In this document: in pieces, positions 1-8,820 of the stretch
Layout: every line of letters begins with the position of its first letter
Position numbering within the stretch: the stretch's first letter is position 1
From: Saprospiraceae bacterium
GTDB lineage: Bacteria; Bacteroidota; Bacteroidia; Chitinophagales; Saprospiraceae
Assembly: GCA_029251525.1 (NCBI GenBank)
Contig: JAQXDE010000066.1
Location: 248,001-312,000, forward strand
Direction of reading: 5' to 3'
Length of the DNA: 64,000 nt
Program-made: the position numbers and the translations under genes
Notes under the pieces: model-generated
Seen by the model: the letters and a program-made list of their open reading frames with translations, nothing else
What the model was told of the DNA's origin: nothing
Databases searched by the model: none

Positions 1-835
1 TATTGGGCTGGGCGTTAATATGATTTGGTTCTGGGTGGAAAATAACGATGCCCATTTTACTTTGAGATAAAATTTTAGCGACTTCTTGACTATTTTTTTT
101 CCCAAGGAAATTTACTTTCTTCCAAGTCGGTAAATTTTTTATAAAAGTTTCTTCCTCTTTAGATTGAAATTCTCCAATTAAAGTCATTTTCGCTTTGGTA
201 AATTTTAGCATCCGAATCATTTCTTCGATGCCCCTGATTTTACTTATCAACCCAACATAACAAATGTCATGAGTTTTTTCATTTGAAATTTCAATATTAA
301 ATTTTTCGAGGATTGGATAGTTGTTAATGTCAATAGTCCTTGTATTTATTTTTAAAAAACGATCTCGAATGAATGGAGTAGCGGTAATTACAGCATCCAT
401 TTTTGCAGCAATTCTATTTTCGTATATTTCAAATATCGTTGCAACGAATGGTCGGATTAAAGAGGGAATATAATATTTTGATAGGATCTGTCTAGGAACA
501 TCTTCATGGGTGTCGTAAATTACTTTTTTTCCAAATTTCTTTAGTTTTATACCAACGGGCAATAGTTCGGGGTCATGGAAATGATAAATGTCTGCATCAA
601 TTTCCAATGCTTTTTCCAATGCGATTTGAGTAGTTTTCCACATTCTATACAGTCTTCCTGATGTAGTAGATGTAATGTTATGAATTTGGACACCTTTAGA
701 TGTTTCGCTTTTTTGATTTGCAACAATCAAATGAGTGTCAAATCCATGATTTGCTAATGATACACATTCTTTTTGAAAAATACGAGTATCTTTTGCGTTG
801 TGAACAGTAGTGATATGGCAAATTTTATTTTTCAT
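1..835 (-). CDS. GT4-type glycosyltransferase, 3' end outside window (partial)
   Basis: The reading frame opens at an ATG (complement of 833-835) and stays open for 278 codons to the window edge, so the C-terminus is missing. The protein begins MKNKICHITTVHNAKDTRIF and continues with a GT-B N-terminal Rossmann pattern (ECVSLANHGFDTHLIV, then YHFHDPELLPVG and VIYDTHEDVP). This is typical of family 4 glycosyltransferases that build surface polysaccharide in the cytoplasm from nucleotide sugars. Its start overlaps the end of the upstream glycosyltransferase by 11 bases, which implies translational coupling in one operon with the flippase further upstream. Donor and acceptor sugars cannot be told from sequence. 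Confidence 0.85.
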   Translation of the reverse strand, partial: MKNKICHITTVHNAKDTRIFQKECVSLANHGFDTHLIVANQKSETSKGVQIHNITSTTSGRLYRMWKTTQIALEKALEIDADIYHFHDPELLPVGIKLKKFGKKVIYDTHEDVPRQILSKYYIPSLIRPFVATIFEIYENRIAAKMDAVITATPFIRDRFLKINTRTIDINNYPILEKFNIEISNEKTHDICYVGLISKIRGIEEMIRMLKFTKAKMTLIGEFQSKEEETFIKNLPTWKKVNFLGKKNSQEVAKILSQSKMGIVIFHPEPNHINAQPN

Positions 836-1967
836 ATAAGCCTTCGTAAATGTCTAACAATACTTTTTCTTGATTTTCCCAATTGTATTTTTTTGCAGCA
901 AGTTCGAGTGCTTTCAAATATTTTAATGGGTCTAAAAGTTGAATTTCTTGAGAAGCATCCTTAATTGCAGGTATATTGTTATGATCTTGGATTACAATAC
1001 CCATATTGTCTTCCATAATTAGCTTAAACCCTGGCATGTTAGAGCAAAGTATAGGCAGCCGAGCTTGTATGTATTCAAAAATTTTATTGCCTAACGCGAA
1101 TTGATGATTTTTGGTTGAACCTTGTAGTAAACAAAATCCAAAATCTGCAGAACAAGTAAAGTTAGGAAGCTCAGCTTGCGAAACAGCATCGTGGAAAAAT
1201 ATATTATCATTTTCTTTTACCGCTTTTTTTACCGAGTTAACTAATGGACCAAACCCTAGAAATACAATTACATATTGATTGTCTAACTGTTCAAAAGCCG
1301 TTAAGATTTCTTCAATTCCGCGTTTTGGTAATAATCCTCCTTGGTATAAATAAATTTTTTGATCAGCCCTAATATTGAATTTTTTTCTAAATATATCTTT
1401 AGACGGAACATACGTTTTATAAGTAGGGCAGTTCATTACTAATTTTGGAGGGATTATGTTATAGCGTTTCGCATAAGCTTCGGCTATAAGAGGGGTGACT
1501 GTAATCATGGCATCAGTATTCTTTATCAAAATTTTTTCGGTTAATGCCAAAATAGCTTGTGGATAGTACCCACTACCTTTTTCTTTTTTATCAAATTCTA
1601 ATTCATGAGCATCATAAATAATTTTTAATTTTCGATTAAAAAACCATTTAATCATCACTGCAAGTGGAAGTGGTTCGATATCATTGCAATGGATAATATC
1701 TGCTTTACGATGATGTTTGACTAAGTGATAAAAATACTCAGCGTATTTGAATAGTTGAATGATTCGATTCTTTGACCAATTACGAGATTTTAGTTGAATT
1801 CGATGGACTTTTAATTTGTTTTTGAGGATTTCTTTAACAGCTAATCCTTCTGCATGCAGCGCAACGATAGTGACATTGTAACCAGCTTTGGAGAGTGTGG
1901 TACACTCTTTTAGCACTCGATTGTCGTGCTTGAAATTATTGGTTAATAATGAAATTACGTTTTTCAA
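825..1967 (-). CDS. GT4-type glycosyltransferase
   Basis: This 380-aa protein has the two-domain GT-B layout. The N-terminal half has VISLLTNNFKHDNRVLKE and DIIHCNDIEPLPLAV followed by IIYDAHELEFD. The C-terminal half has YLYQGGLLPKRGIEEILTAF (nucleotide-sugar side) and the acidic motif KIFEYIQARLPILCS, matching the E-x7-E region of family 4 enzymes. It probably transfers a sugar to a lipid-linked glycan on the cytoplasmic side of the inner membrane. It lies 39 bp after the flippase gene and overlaps the next glycosyltransferase by 11 bp, so the three form a polysaccharide or O-antigen operon. The sugar specificity is unknown. Confidence 0.88.
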   Translation of the reverse strand: MKNVISLLTNNFKHDNRVLKECTTLSKAGYNVTIVALHAEGLAVKEILKNKLKVHRIQLKSRNWSKNRIIQLFKYAEYFYHLVKHHRKADIIHCNDIEPLPLAVMIKWFFNRKLKIIYDAHELEFDKKEKGSGYYPQAILALTEKILIKNTDAMITVTPLIAEAYAKRYNIIPPKLVMNCPTYKTYVPSKDIFRKKFNIRADQKIYLYQGGLLPKRGIEEILTAFEQLDNQYVIVFLGFGPLVNSVKKAVKENDNIFFHDAVSQAELPNFTCSADFGFCLLQGSTKNHQFALGNKIFEYIQARLPILCSNMPGFKLIMEDNMGIVIQDHNNIPAIKDASQEIQLLDPLKYLKALELAAKKYNWENQEKVLLDIYEGLYEK

Positions 1968-2006
1968 TATAAGTTACTTTTCTAGCGTATTATATAATTC
2001 AATATT

Positions 2007-3257
2007 TTAATCTTCAACAATTTTTACTAAAATGAAAATCATTAATGAATAGGAAATTGTATATGATATAGCTAATAAATAAATTAATAATTTGGATTCC
2101 AGATCATAATGCTGACTCAATAAGAATGCGAAGATAACCAAACTCAATTGCAAAAAACTAAGCCTTGAATATATTTGAGTTTTTTCTTTTAAGTAAAAAA
2201 TAGAAGAAAGACTAGAGGCAATAAAATTTAAAAAAAGTGGAATCGTAAAGATCTGAGCATACTGACCTGCCACTAACCATTTCTCTCCAAAGACCAATTC
2301 AAAAAGTACTGGTGAGGCAAAGTAGAAAATAATAAATGGAATGATTGCAATAGCAAATAGTCGTTTTAATGTTTTATAGAAAATATTTTTACAATGACCG
2401 ATTTGTTGTAATTCTTCACTAGCCTTTTGCTTAAAAACTTCTTCGAATGATCGGCCAATTACACTAAGTGGTGTTCTTACTATTCGATTCATAAAACCAT
2501 AATGACCAACAACGGTAGCAGTGTAAAAAAAGTTGATTAAGATATTAGGAAGTTGGGTGGAACTAGCATTGAAAAAACCAGCAGGAACCATATTTTTTGG
2601 AAAACTTTTAAACCGTTGTAATTGTAATTTAATAGCTGCTTTATCTGGTTTTGGAAAATCCTCTTTATTTTTTTTTAAAAAAAAGTAAACGTAAGTAAGA
2701 AGAGTAGTTAGTCTTCCGAGTAGAGTTCCTATTATTAATCCTCCGGTTCCAAGATTTAAAACTCCGAGTCCAATTCTGGAACCAACATTGGTGGAAGATT
2801 CTGCAATTTTGCTTCCTGTGATAATTTTGAATCGTTTATGCCTATTGTACCAATAATGGAATGACACCATCCAACCACGAATCAAAATAAATGGTGGTAA
2901 AAAATATAGCCAAGTTGAAATTTTCGGTTCTCGCAACCATGTGCCAATCTTAATATTGAAAGCATAAATAAAAATAAAAAGTAGTACACTAAAAACTGTT
3001 GATAAAAAGCCAGCAGTCCAAAATGTGTTAGCAGCATCTTTTTCGTCTTTGGGAATTAAAATAGCTAATTCATACCGACCTGTGGCAAAGATTACCAAGA
3101 TATCAGCGAGTGCACTAAAAAGATAAAAAATACCAAATTCTTCTGGTGTAAAAAGTCGAGTCAGAATAGGAGAGAAAAGAATGGTAATGGTCTGTGCCAT
3201 GCCAGTTCCCGTCATAACGGTCAAAACATTTTTAGAAAATTCTGACTTTGGAAGCAT
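2007..3257 (-). CDS. Polysaccharide/O-antigen flippase (Wzx-like, MATE/MOP superfamily)
   Basis: This 416-aa polytopic membrane protein has roughly twelve hydrophobic segments. It begins MLPKSEFSKNVLTVMTGTG, a start typical of the polysaccharide biosynthesis transporter family, and contains LTRLFTPEEFGIFYLFSALA, the conserved first-helices motif of Wzx-like flippases. The expected role is moving undecaprenyl-linked oligosaccharide across the inner membrane. It is the first gene of the minus-strand operon with two GT4 glycosyltransferases, which supports this role. It diverges from the DoxX gene at 3392 across 134 bp. Confidence 0.87.
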   Translation of the reverse strand: MLPKSEFSKNVLTVMTGTGMAQTITILFSPILTRLFTPEEFGIFYLFSALADILVIFATGRYELAILIPKDEKDAANTFWTAGFLSTVFSVLLFIFIYAFNIKIGTWLREPKISTWLYFLPPFILIRGWMVSFHYWYNRHKRFKIITGSKIAESSTNVGSRIGLGVLNLGTGGLIIGTLLGRLTTLLTYVYFFLKKNKEDFPKPDKAAIKLQLQRFKSFPKNMVPAGFFNASSTQLPNILINFFYTATVVGHYGFMNRIVRTPLSVIGRSFEEVFKQKASEELQQIGHCKNIFYKTLKRLFAIAIIPFIIFYFASPVLFELVFGEKWLVAGQYAQIFTIPLFLNFIASSLSSIFYLKEKTQIYSRLSFLQLSLVIFAFLLSQHYDLESKLLIYLLAISYTISYSLMIFILVKIVED

Positions 3258-3391
3258 ACCACAAAAGTAGGGAAATATAGGTAAAAGAGTAATGATTAAT
3301 TTCTAACTTATATCCGACGGTAATCGAATTTTTTTATTAGAGAAAAATCCATATTTTGAGCTAATATTATTTAAAATAAAAAAGCAAAATA

Positions 3392-3820
3392 ATGGATTTA
3401 AAGAAACCTTTTGACACAATCAAAGACGAATTTTTAGATGATGCTGCATTCTTAGTATTAAGAATTGGGCTAGGTTTTGGAATGGCTTTTGGTCATGGTT
3501 GGTCTAAATTTATAAAGTTGACTAGCGGAGGTGAAATAAAGTTTATGGAGTTTTTAGGAATCTTCAGCCCTAAAATGAGTTTAGGTTTAGTGGTGTTTTC
3601 TGAACTAATTTGTAGTATATTTTTAATCCTTGGGTTGTTTACTAGATGGGCAGCATTCTTTTTATTTTTTACAATGTGTGTAGCCGTATTCTATGTTCAC
3701 TTTGGTGACCCATTTGGTAAAGTGGAAAAAGGTTTTATTTATTTGGTTGGTTATTTGGCGATATTTTTAGCTGGTGCAGGCAATTTTTCATTAGATGCAA
3801 AATTTGAACGATCTCATTAA
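3392..3820 (+). CDS. DoxX family membrane protein
   Basis: This 142-aa protein has four predicted transmembrane segments. The first follows an N-terminal cytosolic stretch and carries LVLRIGLGFGMAFGHGWSKF, the DoxX family signature around the first helix. Later segments include FSELICSIFLILGLFTRWAA and the conserved FYVHFGDPFGKVEKGFIYLV. DoxX proteins are small inner-membrane proteins linked in some bacteria to oxidoreductase or thiol stress complexes, but the role here is not known. The gene is monocistronic and is followed after 9 bp by a 12-bp stem-loop. Confidence 0.88.
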   Translation: MDLKKPFDTIKDEFLDDAAFLVLRIGLGFGMAFGHGWSKFIKLTSGGEIKFMEFLGIFSPKMSLGLVVFSELICSIFLILGLFTRWAAFFLFFTMCVAVFYVHFGDPFGKVEKGFIYLVGYLAIFLAGAGNFSLDAKFERSH

Positions 3821-3829
3821 AAATACATT

Positions 3830-3863
3830 ACTCGCAAGGTGAATTTAAACACCTTGTGAGTTT
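3830..3863. terminator. Stem-loop after DoxX gene, sequence shared with 24359-24393
   Basis: A 12-bp stem (ACTCGCAAGGTG at 3830-3841 pairing with CACCTTGTGAGT at 3850-3861, one G-T wobble) encloses an 8-nt loop, followed by only three T. The position just after a stop codon suggests a transcription terminator with a weak T tract. The same stem sequence recurs after another small + strand gene at 24359. Confidence 0.6.
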
Positions 3864-3970
3864 CATATTATAAATTAACCAATCTTTAACAAGTATTAAA
3901 GTTATAGTTAAAGTTGATGTTACAGTTTGTGTCTTTTATTTTTCTAAATTAAATTGGAAACAAAAAAGAT

Positions 3971-4285
3971 ATGATTCAAAAATACTACTCCTCTTCAAAA
4001 ATTGATTTTTCGATATTATTGATTTCATTTGTACTACTAATATTGACCAGTTGTGGCGAAGAATCTGCTGGTCAATGTTTTGATAATCGGACGGCGGAAC
4101 CAATTGATTTATATGTTAATGGAACTTTTGAATTTACGATTGATGAGGATTCGGAAGATTGCCTTTTCTTTGACGATGGTTGCTATGATTGGTACGTTGA
4201 AGGAGTGTTGTCTGGGTATTATCTGGAAGGAACCATCTGTTTTGGAGATGAAAGTTTTTTGAGTACAATTGTGATTGATGATTGA
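3971..4285 (+). CDS. Small hypothetical lipoprotein
   Basis: This is a 104-aa protein of unknown function. A hydrophobic segment ends in a lipobox (LTSC, cysteine at about residue 28) that would be lipidated by signal peptidase II processing. The mature part is short, acidic and carries five further cysteines (for example QCFDN, DCLFF, GCYDW), suggesting a disulfide-stabilised envelope domain. I recognise no family. It ends 11 bp before the convergent helix-hairpin-helix gene. The lipobox is the main reason to believe this frame over an overlapping +1 frame. Confidence 0.6.
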   Translation: MIQKYYSSSKIDFSILLISFVLLILTSCGEESAGQCFDNRTAEPIDLYVNGTFEFTIDEDSEDCLFFDDGCYDWYVEGVLSGYYLEGTICFGDESFLSTIVIDD

Positions 4286-4296
4286 TGATGAGTTTA

Positions 4297-6432
4297 TTAA
4301 AACTGATATTGAATTTGCAAATCAAATGCAGATCGAACATTTCCTTCAATAAAACTGGCTCCATTACCAATGCCATTTGGCGTAATAAGGAATCCATTTT
4401 CTATTTGTTTCTCAAAATTTAAAAAAGTACGTTCATAACGTGCTTCAATCGACCATTTTGGATGTGGTTTATATCTAAAGTTTACATAAAAACGGGACCC
4501 CCTACCTGAGTAAGCAGGAATAGAGAAAGTGTACAATAAATCATTTTCATAGGCATAAATTCTAGTATCATATTCATTGTCAAAAATAGCATATCGAGAT
4601 GTTAAGGAAAGGGGAAAATCACTTGGTTTAAAAACAATATCTTGATAAATCATATAACCTTTTTTTAAGTTTTCCACAGCATTATCGAAAAAAGACCATT
4701 CTGCTCTTGTTCTTAATTCAACAGTTTTTGAGATTTTATTAGATATATGAATCCTAAACTGAGTTCGTGTATTATCTGTTAAAAAATCGATGGGTGTTTC
4801 GTTCCTTGGAGCATTTCGTTGTTTTATTTCATTTTTAAACTGCAGATAAATACCCATTCTTCGCTTGCGTTTGTAAGTTAAGCGAGAGAAATATTCTATT
4901 CCTCTAGATGGTGCATCCACATTGAACCTCAACCAAGGATGTTTCCAAGTGTCAAAATAAAACCGCCAATCCCAGTTCTTATTTAGGTTCAATTGTAAAC
5001 CTAAAAATAGCCCATTTTCATTTGAACCTTGAGAAGTTTCAGCAAATGGTCTAGCATTTAAAGCATGAAAATTGGCTGGTAAATGCCGATATAGAATAGA
5101 CATACTAACTCGACGATCCAAGCTAATGTATACTCCGTTAACAGAAGCCACGCTACCATTTTGGCTGGTAGCTATCTCACCAAAAAACTTAAAGTTTTCA
5201 ATTAAAAAACCATAGTCAATACTGGCATTAAATAATTGGTCACCTCTAAAAGTGAACTGATTATAGGGTTGATCACTTTTGTAAAGTGGTTTGTCTAACT
5301 TGTGGTAGATGGAATTGATCGCTAAATGCCAAGTATTTTTCTGGAATTTAATTTTCCCACCAGTTTGAAGTAGACCGATTTTTTTCTCATCTTGTATTTC
5401 TCCGTCTGTGGCATGGTAGCCTGAAGTTTGCAATGAACTAGTTATAATTTCATATTCTTCAAAATCAACATCGGTCGAGTCATTTTCAAAAATATTTCCA
5501 TCAACTTTTCGATAAGAACCAAAAGCGGTCACTTCTAAATTTTCAGTCAAACCAATCGTCGCACCAATTCCTCTAAAAAATAATATTTCATTTAAAGAAG
5601 AAAAGTGGCGAAGTGTTCTACGATTTCGATCCACTTTTAAAACCTCTGAGCCTTTTCCTCCAGAGAACCCTGAATAAGCAATTAAGCCTTGCCCCATACT
5701 AACAGAAAAATCACCCAAGGCTAGACTTTTTAATTGACTGGTATAATCTTTTAAAAAAATATGAGCAGAATAAAAATCAAATCCATGTTTATTACTTCCT
5801 CTAAAAAAAGCTTCACTATCATCTTTTTCTGCTGTAAACCCGTAGCTTAATCTATTTTCAAAACGACCACGTAGTCTTAATAATAATTTATCAGGTGAGC
5901 CTTCGAAAGCAGGTTTTTCGGCATTTGGTTGGGTGATAAATCCTTGTTCTAATTCAATAGGTCGCATCCATTTCATTTGTAAGGTTCGATTGCTTTCAGC
6001 GAACATGGAAACAATAGATTTTTGATAGTCTTTTTCTCCACTGACTTCAATGAAAGGGGTAATGATTCGAATTGTTTTTAAATCAAAACTAGGAATAGCT
6101 TGAAGTTCATAAATAGAAATGAGATTACCTACTTTCTTTTTGTAAATGAAAAATTCTTGAATTTGGAGCTGATTGAGGAGAAATAGATCTTCAAAGTCTG
6201 AGATGGTTGCGGTATTTAAATTCAAAGGATTTTGAGCAAATCCTTGCAAGCTTTCGAAAACAAAAATTAAGTCACCAGCATCAATATCTTCATTGCCTTG
6301 TAATAAATCTTCGATAACTAAAATATCGACATCGGGGTAATCGACATTTTGTTGTCCCCAAGAAATAGTGACGATAATAGTAAAAATAAAAACCAGCAAA
6401 TAATTGAACATCTTTTTTCCCAGCATATGCAT
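4297..6432 (-). CDS. Helix-hairpin-helix domain outer-membrane protein
   Basis: This 711-aa protein begins with a hydrophobic signal peptide ending near SWGQQ. Residues about 70-135 contain a ComEA-like helix-hairpin-helix region (LNLNTATISDFEDLFLLNQL, then YELQAIPSFD). The remaining about 550 residues are aromatic- and beta-rich with alternating strands and end in a phenylalanine (FDLQIQYQF), consistent with an outer-membrane beta-barrel. This architecture is common in Bacteroidota and its function is not established. The HHH motif may be structural rather than DNA-binding in a periplasmic setting. ATGs at codons 3 and 8 are alternative starts. It is followed by the convergent small lipoprotein. 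Confidence 0.75.
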   Translation of the reverse strand: MHMLGKKMFNYLLVFIFTIIVTISWGQQNVDYPDVDILVIEDLLQGNEDIDAGDLIFVFESLQGFAQNPLNLNTATISDFEDLFLLNQLQIQEFFIYKKKVGNLISIYELQAIPSFDLKTIRIITPFIEVSGEKDYQKSIVSMFAESNRTLQMKWMRPIELEQGFITQPNAEKPAFEGSPDKLLLRLRGRFENRLSYGFTAEKDDSEAFFRGSNKHGFDFYSAHIFLKDYTSQLKSLALGDFSVSMGQGLIAYSGFSGGKGSEVLKVDRNRRTLRHFSSLNEILFFRGIGATIGLTENLEVTAFGSYRKVDGNIFENDSTDVDFEEYEIITSSLQTSGYHATDGEIQDEKKIGLLQTGGKIKFQKNTWHLAINSIYHKLDKPLYKSDQPYNQFTFRGDQLFNASIDYGFLIENFKFFGEIATSQNGSVASVNGVYISLDRRVSMSILYRHLPANFHALNARPFAETSQGSNENGLFLGLQLNLNKNWDWRFYFDTWKHPWLRFNVDAPSRGIEYFSRLTYKRKRRMGIYLQFKNEIKQRNAPRNETPIDFLTDNTRTQFRIHISNKISKTVELRTRAEWSFFDNAVENLKKGYMIYQDIVFKPSDFPLSLTSRYAIFDNEYDTRIYAYENDLLYTFSIPAYSGRGSRFYVNFRYKPHPKWSIEARYERTFLNFEKQIENGFLITPNGIGNGASFIEGNVRSAFDLQIQYQF

Positions 6433-6494
6433 TAATTAATTCGGGAAATTACGAATTGAGTTATTCATTGCAAAAGAAACTGTAAAATGAATTA

Positions 6495-6938
6495 TTATTT
6501 TTTAGAGACTGAAAACCATATCTCTTGCGCTGTATTAAGAGATTTTTGTTGAAATTTTTACCTACTATATCAAAATAAGGCCTATTATCTACTTTAAAAT
6601 TTGAATTAGGTAACCAAGTCGAATAAATATATTGGAAAGTTTTTTGATTTATAATATGGTTTTTAATCGGGGATATGACATATTATCTTTTGTCCAAAGT
6701 TAGAGATTATAATCCATCAAGGACTTTATCAATATTTTATACTTTGATCACCGCGTGTTTTTTCTAATATGTATTTGGATTAAAGGTCAAGAAATATTTA
6801 TTTGGGCAGATGATTAAATCATAGATATCTTGATTTATAGCAATTGAAATCTCGTCTTCAAATGGCACAAATAAGCTAAGTAATTGCATGGTTTTGTTAT
6901 TAATTAGAGATATTTTTTTATAAACCAATAAATTTTTT
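6495..6938 (-). pseudogene. Decayed GyrI-like (AraC effector-binding type) protein gene
   Basis: One minus-strand frame from about 6922 to 6548 reads as a coherent protein interrupted by four stops (6764-6766 TAG; 6737-6739, 6707-6709 and 6683-6685 TAA). Readable pieces in order are KKISLINNKT, LFVPFEDEISIAINQDIYD, FLTFNPNTY, KKHAVIKV, NIDKVLDGL, SLTLDKR, YVISPIKNHI, KTFQYIYSTWLPNSNFKV and DNRPYFDIVG. After a frameshift in a homopolymer near 6543-6547 the tail reads LNTAQEIWFSVSKK then TAA (6495-6497). A second shift near 6913-6921 joins an upstream KKFIGL. This order matches the Bacteroidota GyrI-like small-molecule-binding domain (NNKT..LW..F.PR..EI, FNP.T.FEKWA, KTFQYI..TWLPNS, RP.FE, EEIW.PI) as I remember that family. 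Several stops fall where the family usually has E or K, one substitution from TAA/TAG. Confidence 0.75.
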
Positions 6939-6992
6939 TCCTCCTATAATTTGAAAACAAAGTTCTACATTTTACTATTTTTGATTTACCTC

Positions 6993-7029
6993 AAAAAAAA
7001 TCCTTGTACTTCTTAAAGTGCAAGGATTT
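6993..7029 (-). terminator. Intrinsic terminator of the leuACDB operon
   Basis: On the minus strand a 12-bp stem (7027-7016 pairing with 7011-7000, one G-T wobble, 4-nt loop) is followed by a run of eight T (complement of 6993-7000). It lies 20-56 bp downstream of the leuB stop codon. Confidence 0.9.
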
Positions 7030-7048
7030 CTTTTAAAATAATACTATT

Positions 7049-8155
7049 TCAAATTATAGTTGAAACGCTATCTGAAATCTTTGCTTCGTTCAGTCGATCG
7101 TCTTCGATCCATGCTGCAATTATATCGCCCATTTGAGAACATGTATATTTAATATTTGGATGCAGGTCAGGTGTTCCTATCCCTTTGGTCAAACAATATG
7201 CAACTGCGTTTTTAATTGTTCTTGCCTCTTTGTACATATCAAAGGTTTCTAACATCAAAGCAACAGAGAGTATAGTTCCGATTGGATTAGCAATATCTTG
7301 CCCTGCAGCTTGTGGATAAGAACCATGAATAGGTTCGAATAAAGAAGTTTTTTCTCCAATTGAAGATGAAGGTAACATTCCCAGAGAACCTGTTAACACA
7401 CTTGATTCATCTGAGATAATATCTCCAAACATATTGCTTGTTAGGATAACATCAAATTGTTTTGGTGCAATTATCATTTGCATCGCTGCATTATCAACAA
7501 ACATAAACTCTAAAGTTACTTCTGGATATTGTTTTGAAATACTACGAACTGTTTTTCTCCAAAGCCTTGATGTTTCCAAAACGTTAGCTTTATCCACAAG
7601 CATCACTTTTTTTCTTCTATTCATTGCTGCCTTGAATGCTAAATGTGCAATCCGTTCCACTTCCATAACATGATATTCACATTTGTCAAACGCAGACATT
7701 CCATCGTCACTTAAGAATTTTTCACCAAAATAAATTCCACTTGTTAACTCTCGATAAATCACCATATCGACGCCATCTATATTTTCAGGTTTGAGAGGAG
7801 AGAGGTGTAGTAGGTTAGGATGGGTAGCAACTGGTCGAATATTGCAAAATAACCCTAGACTTTTTCTCAAACGTAAAAGACCTTGTTCAGGGCGAACCTT
7901 TGCATCAGGATTATTATCATATTTAGGATCACCTATTGCCCCAAATAAGATGGCATCTGCATCCATACAAATAGCTAAAGTTGCTTCTGGTAAAGGATCA
8001 CCTGTATTATCAATAGCTATAGCACCGACATCTGCAGGGAAATAAGTAAATTTATGATCAAACCTAGAAGCGATAGCATCCAATGCTTTTTTTCCTTGTT
8101 TAACTACTTCTGGCCCGATACCGTCGCCTGCTAAAACTGCGATTTTTTTCTCCAT
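7049..8155 (-). CDS. leuB: 3-isopropylmalate dehydrogenase
   Basis: This 368-aa enzyme oxidatively decarboxylates (2R,3S)-3-isopropylmalate to 2-oxo-isocaproate with NAD+, the third dedicated step of leucine synthesis in the cytoplasm. The sequence opens KKIAVLAGDGIGPEVVKQG, the family N-terminus. It carries FGAIGDPKYD, RPEQGLLRLRKSLGLFCNIRP, YRELTSGIYFGE, the catalytic lysine region MLVDKANVLETSRLWR, and the metal-binding signature NMFGDIISDESSVLTGSLG. GSYPQAAGQDIANPIGTILS is also typical. Length is normal for the family. It is the last gene of leuA-leuC-leuD-leuB, 34 bp after leuD, and is followed by a strong terminator. Confidence 0.97.
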   Translation of the reverse strand: MEKKIAVLAGDGIGPEVVKQGKKALDAIASRFDHKFTYFPADVGAIAIDNTGDPLPEATLAICMDADAILFGAIGDPKYDNNPDAKVRPEQGLLRLRKSLGLFCNIRPVATHPNLLHLSPLKPENIDGVDMVIYRELTSGIYFGEKFLSDDGMSAFDKCEYHVMEVERIAHLAFKAAMNRRKKVMLVDKANVLETSRLWRKTVRSISKQYPEVTLEFMFVDNAAMQMIIAPKQFDVILTSNMFGDIISDESSVLTGSLGMLPSSSIGEKTSLFEPIHGSYPQAAGQDIANPIGTILSVALMLETFDMYKEARTIKNAVAYCLTKGIGTPDLHPNIKYTCSQMGDIIAAWIEDDRLNEAKISDSVSTII

Positions 8156-8189
8156 GTGGTTTTAATTAATACTTGGTTAGTTGTTTTGT

Positions 8190-8780
8190 TTAAAAAATTA
8201 CTTGATTTTTTTCAAATGCCTCAATTTTACCCTTTTTAGAAATCAGATAATCAATATCATCGTACCCATTAATAAGACACATTTTTTTATAAGGATCAAT
8301 ATCAAATTCTACAAATTTTCTACTGTCCAAGATAGTAATTTTTTGGACTTCTAAATCTACAAGTACGTCACTATTTGGATCTTGTTCGGAGCTTAAAAAT
8401 AAGTCATTTAAAAAATCAGAAGGAACAGTAATTGGCAAAAGTCCATTGTTTAGGGCATTCCCTTTAAAAATATCAGCAAAGAAACTAGATACGACCACTC
8501 GGAATCCATAATCATACAATGCCCATGCTGCATGTTCTCTACTTGAGCCACATCCGAAATTTTTACCAGCCACTAATATTTTACCGTTATAGATTTTATT
8601 ATTTAAAATAAAATCTTTTGGGGTGTTGTCTTGATTATATCGCCAATCTCTAAATAGATTATCACCAAATCCTTCTCGGGTAGTCGCTTTTAGAAAACGA
8701 GCTGGGATTATTTGATCAGTATCGATATCTTCCATAGGAAGAGGAACTACTGTGGTATTAATTTTTGTGAATTTCTCCAT
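8190..8780 (-). CDS. leuD: 3-isopropylmalate dehydratase small subunit
   Basis: The 196-aa small subunit pairs with LeuC to form isopropylmalate isomerase, which interconverts 2- and 3-isopropylmalate via an aconitase-type reaction. Diagnostic motifs are [40 protein letters not shown] (substrate-binding swivel domain) and [20 protein letters not shown]. Length is typical for the bacterial subunit. The gene lies 40 bp downstream of leuC and 34 bp upstream of leuB, consistent with co-transcription. Confidence 0.97.
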   Translation of the reverse strand: MEKFTKINTTVVPLPMEDIDTDQIIPARFLKATTREGFGDNLFRDWRYNQDNTPKDFILNNKIYNGKILVAGKNFGCGSSREHAAWALYDYGFRVVVSSFFADIFKGNALNNGLLPITVPSDFLNDLFLSSEQDPNSDVLVDLEVQKITILDSRKFVEFDIDPYKKMCLINGYDDIDYLISKKGKIEAFEKNQVIF

Positions 8781-8820
8781 TTTTATATTTTTTCTTGGTC
8801 TACCATTTTAGATCACCACG

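Noticed and set aside
1-3257. Complete capsule or O-antigen locus
   Set aside because: Only a flippase and two glycosyltransferases are in view; the rest, if any, is beyond the window edge, so the polysaccharide type cannot be named.
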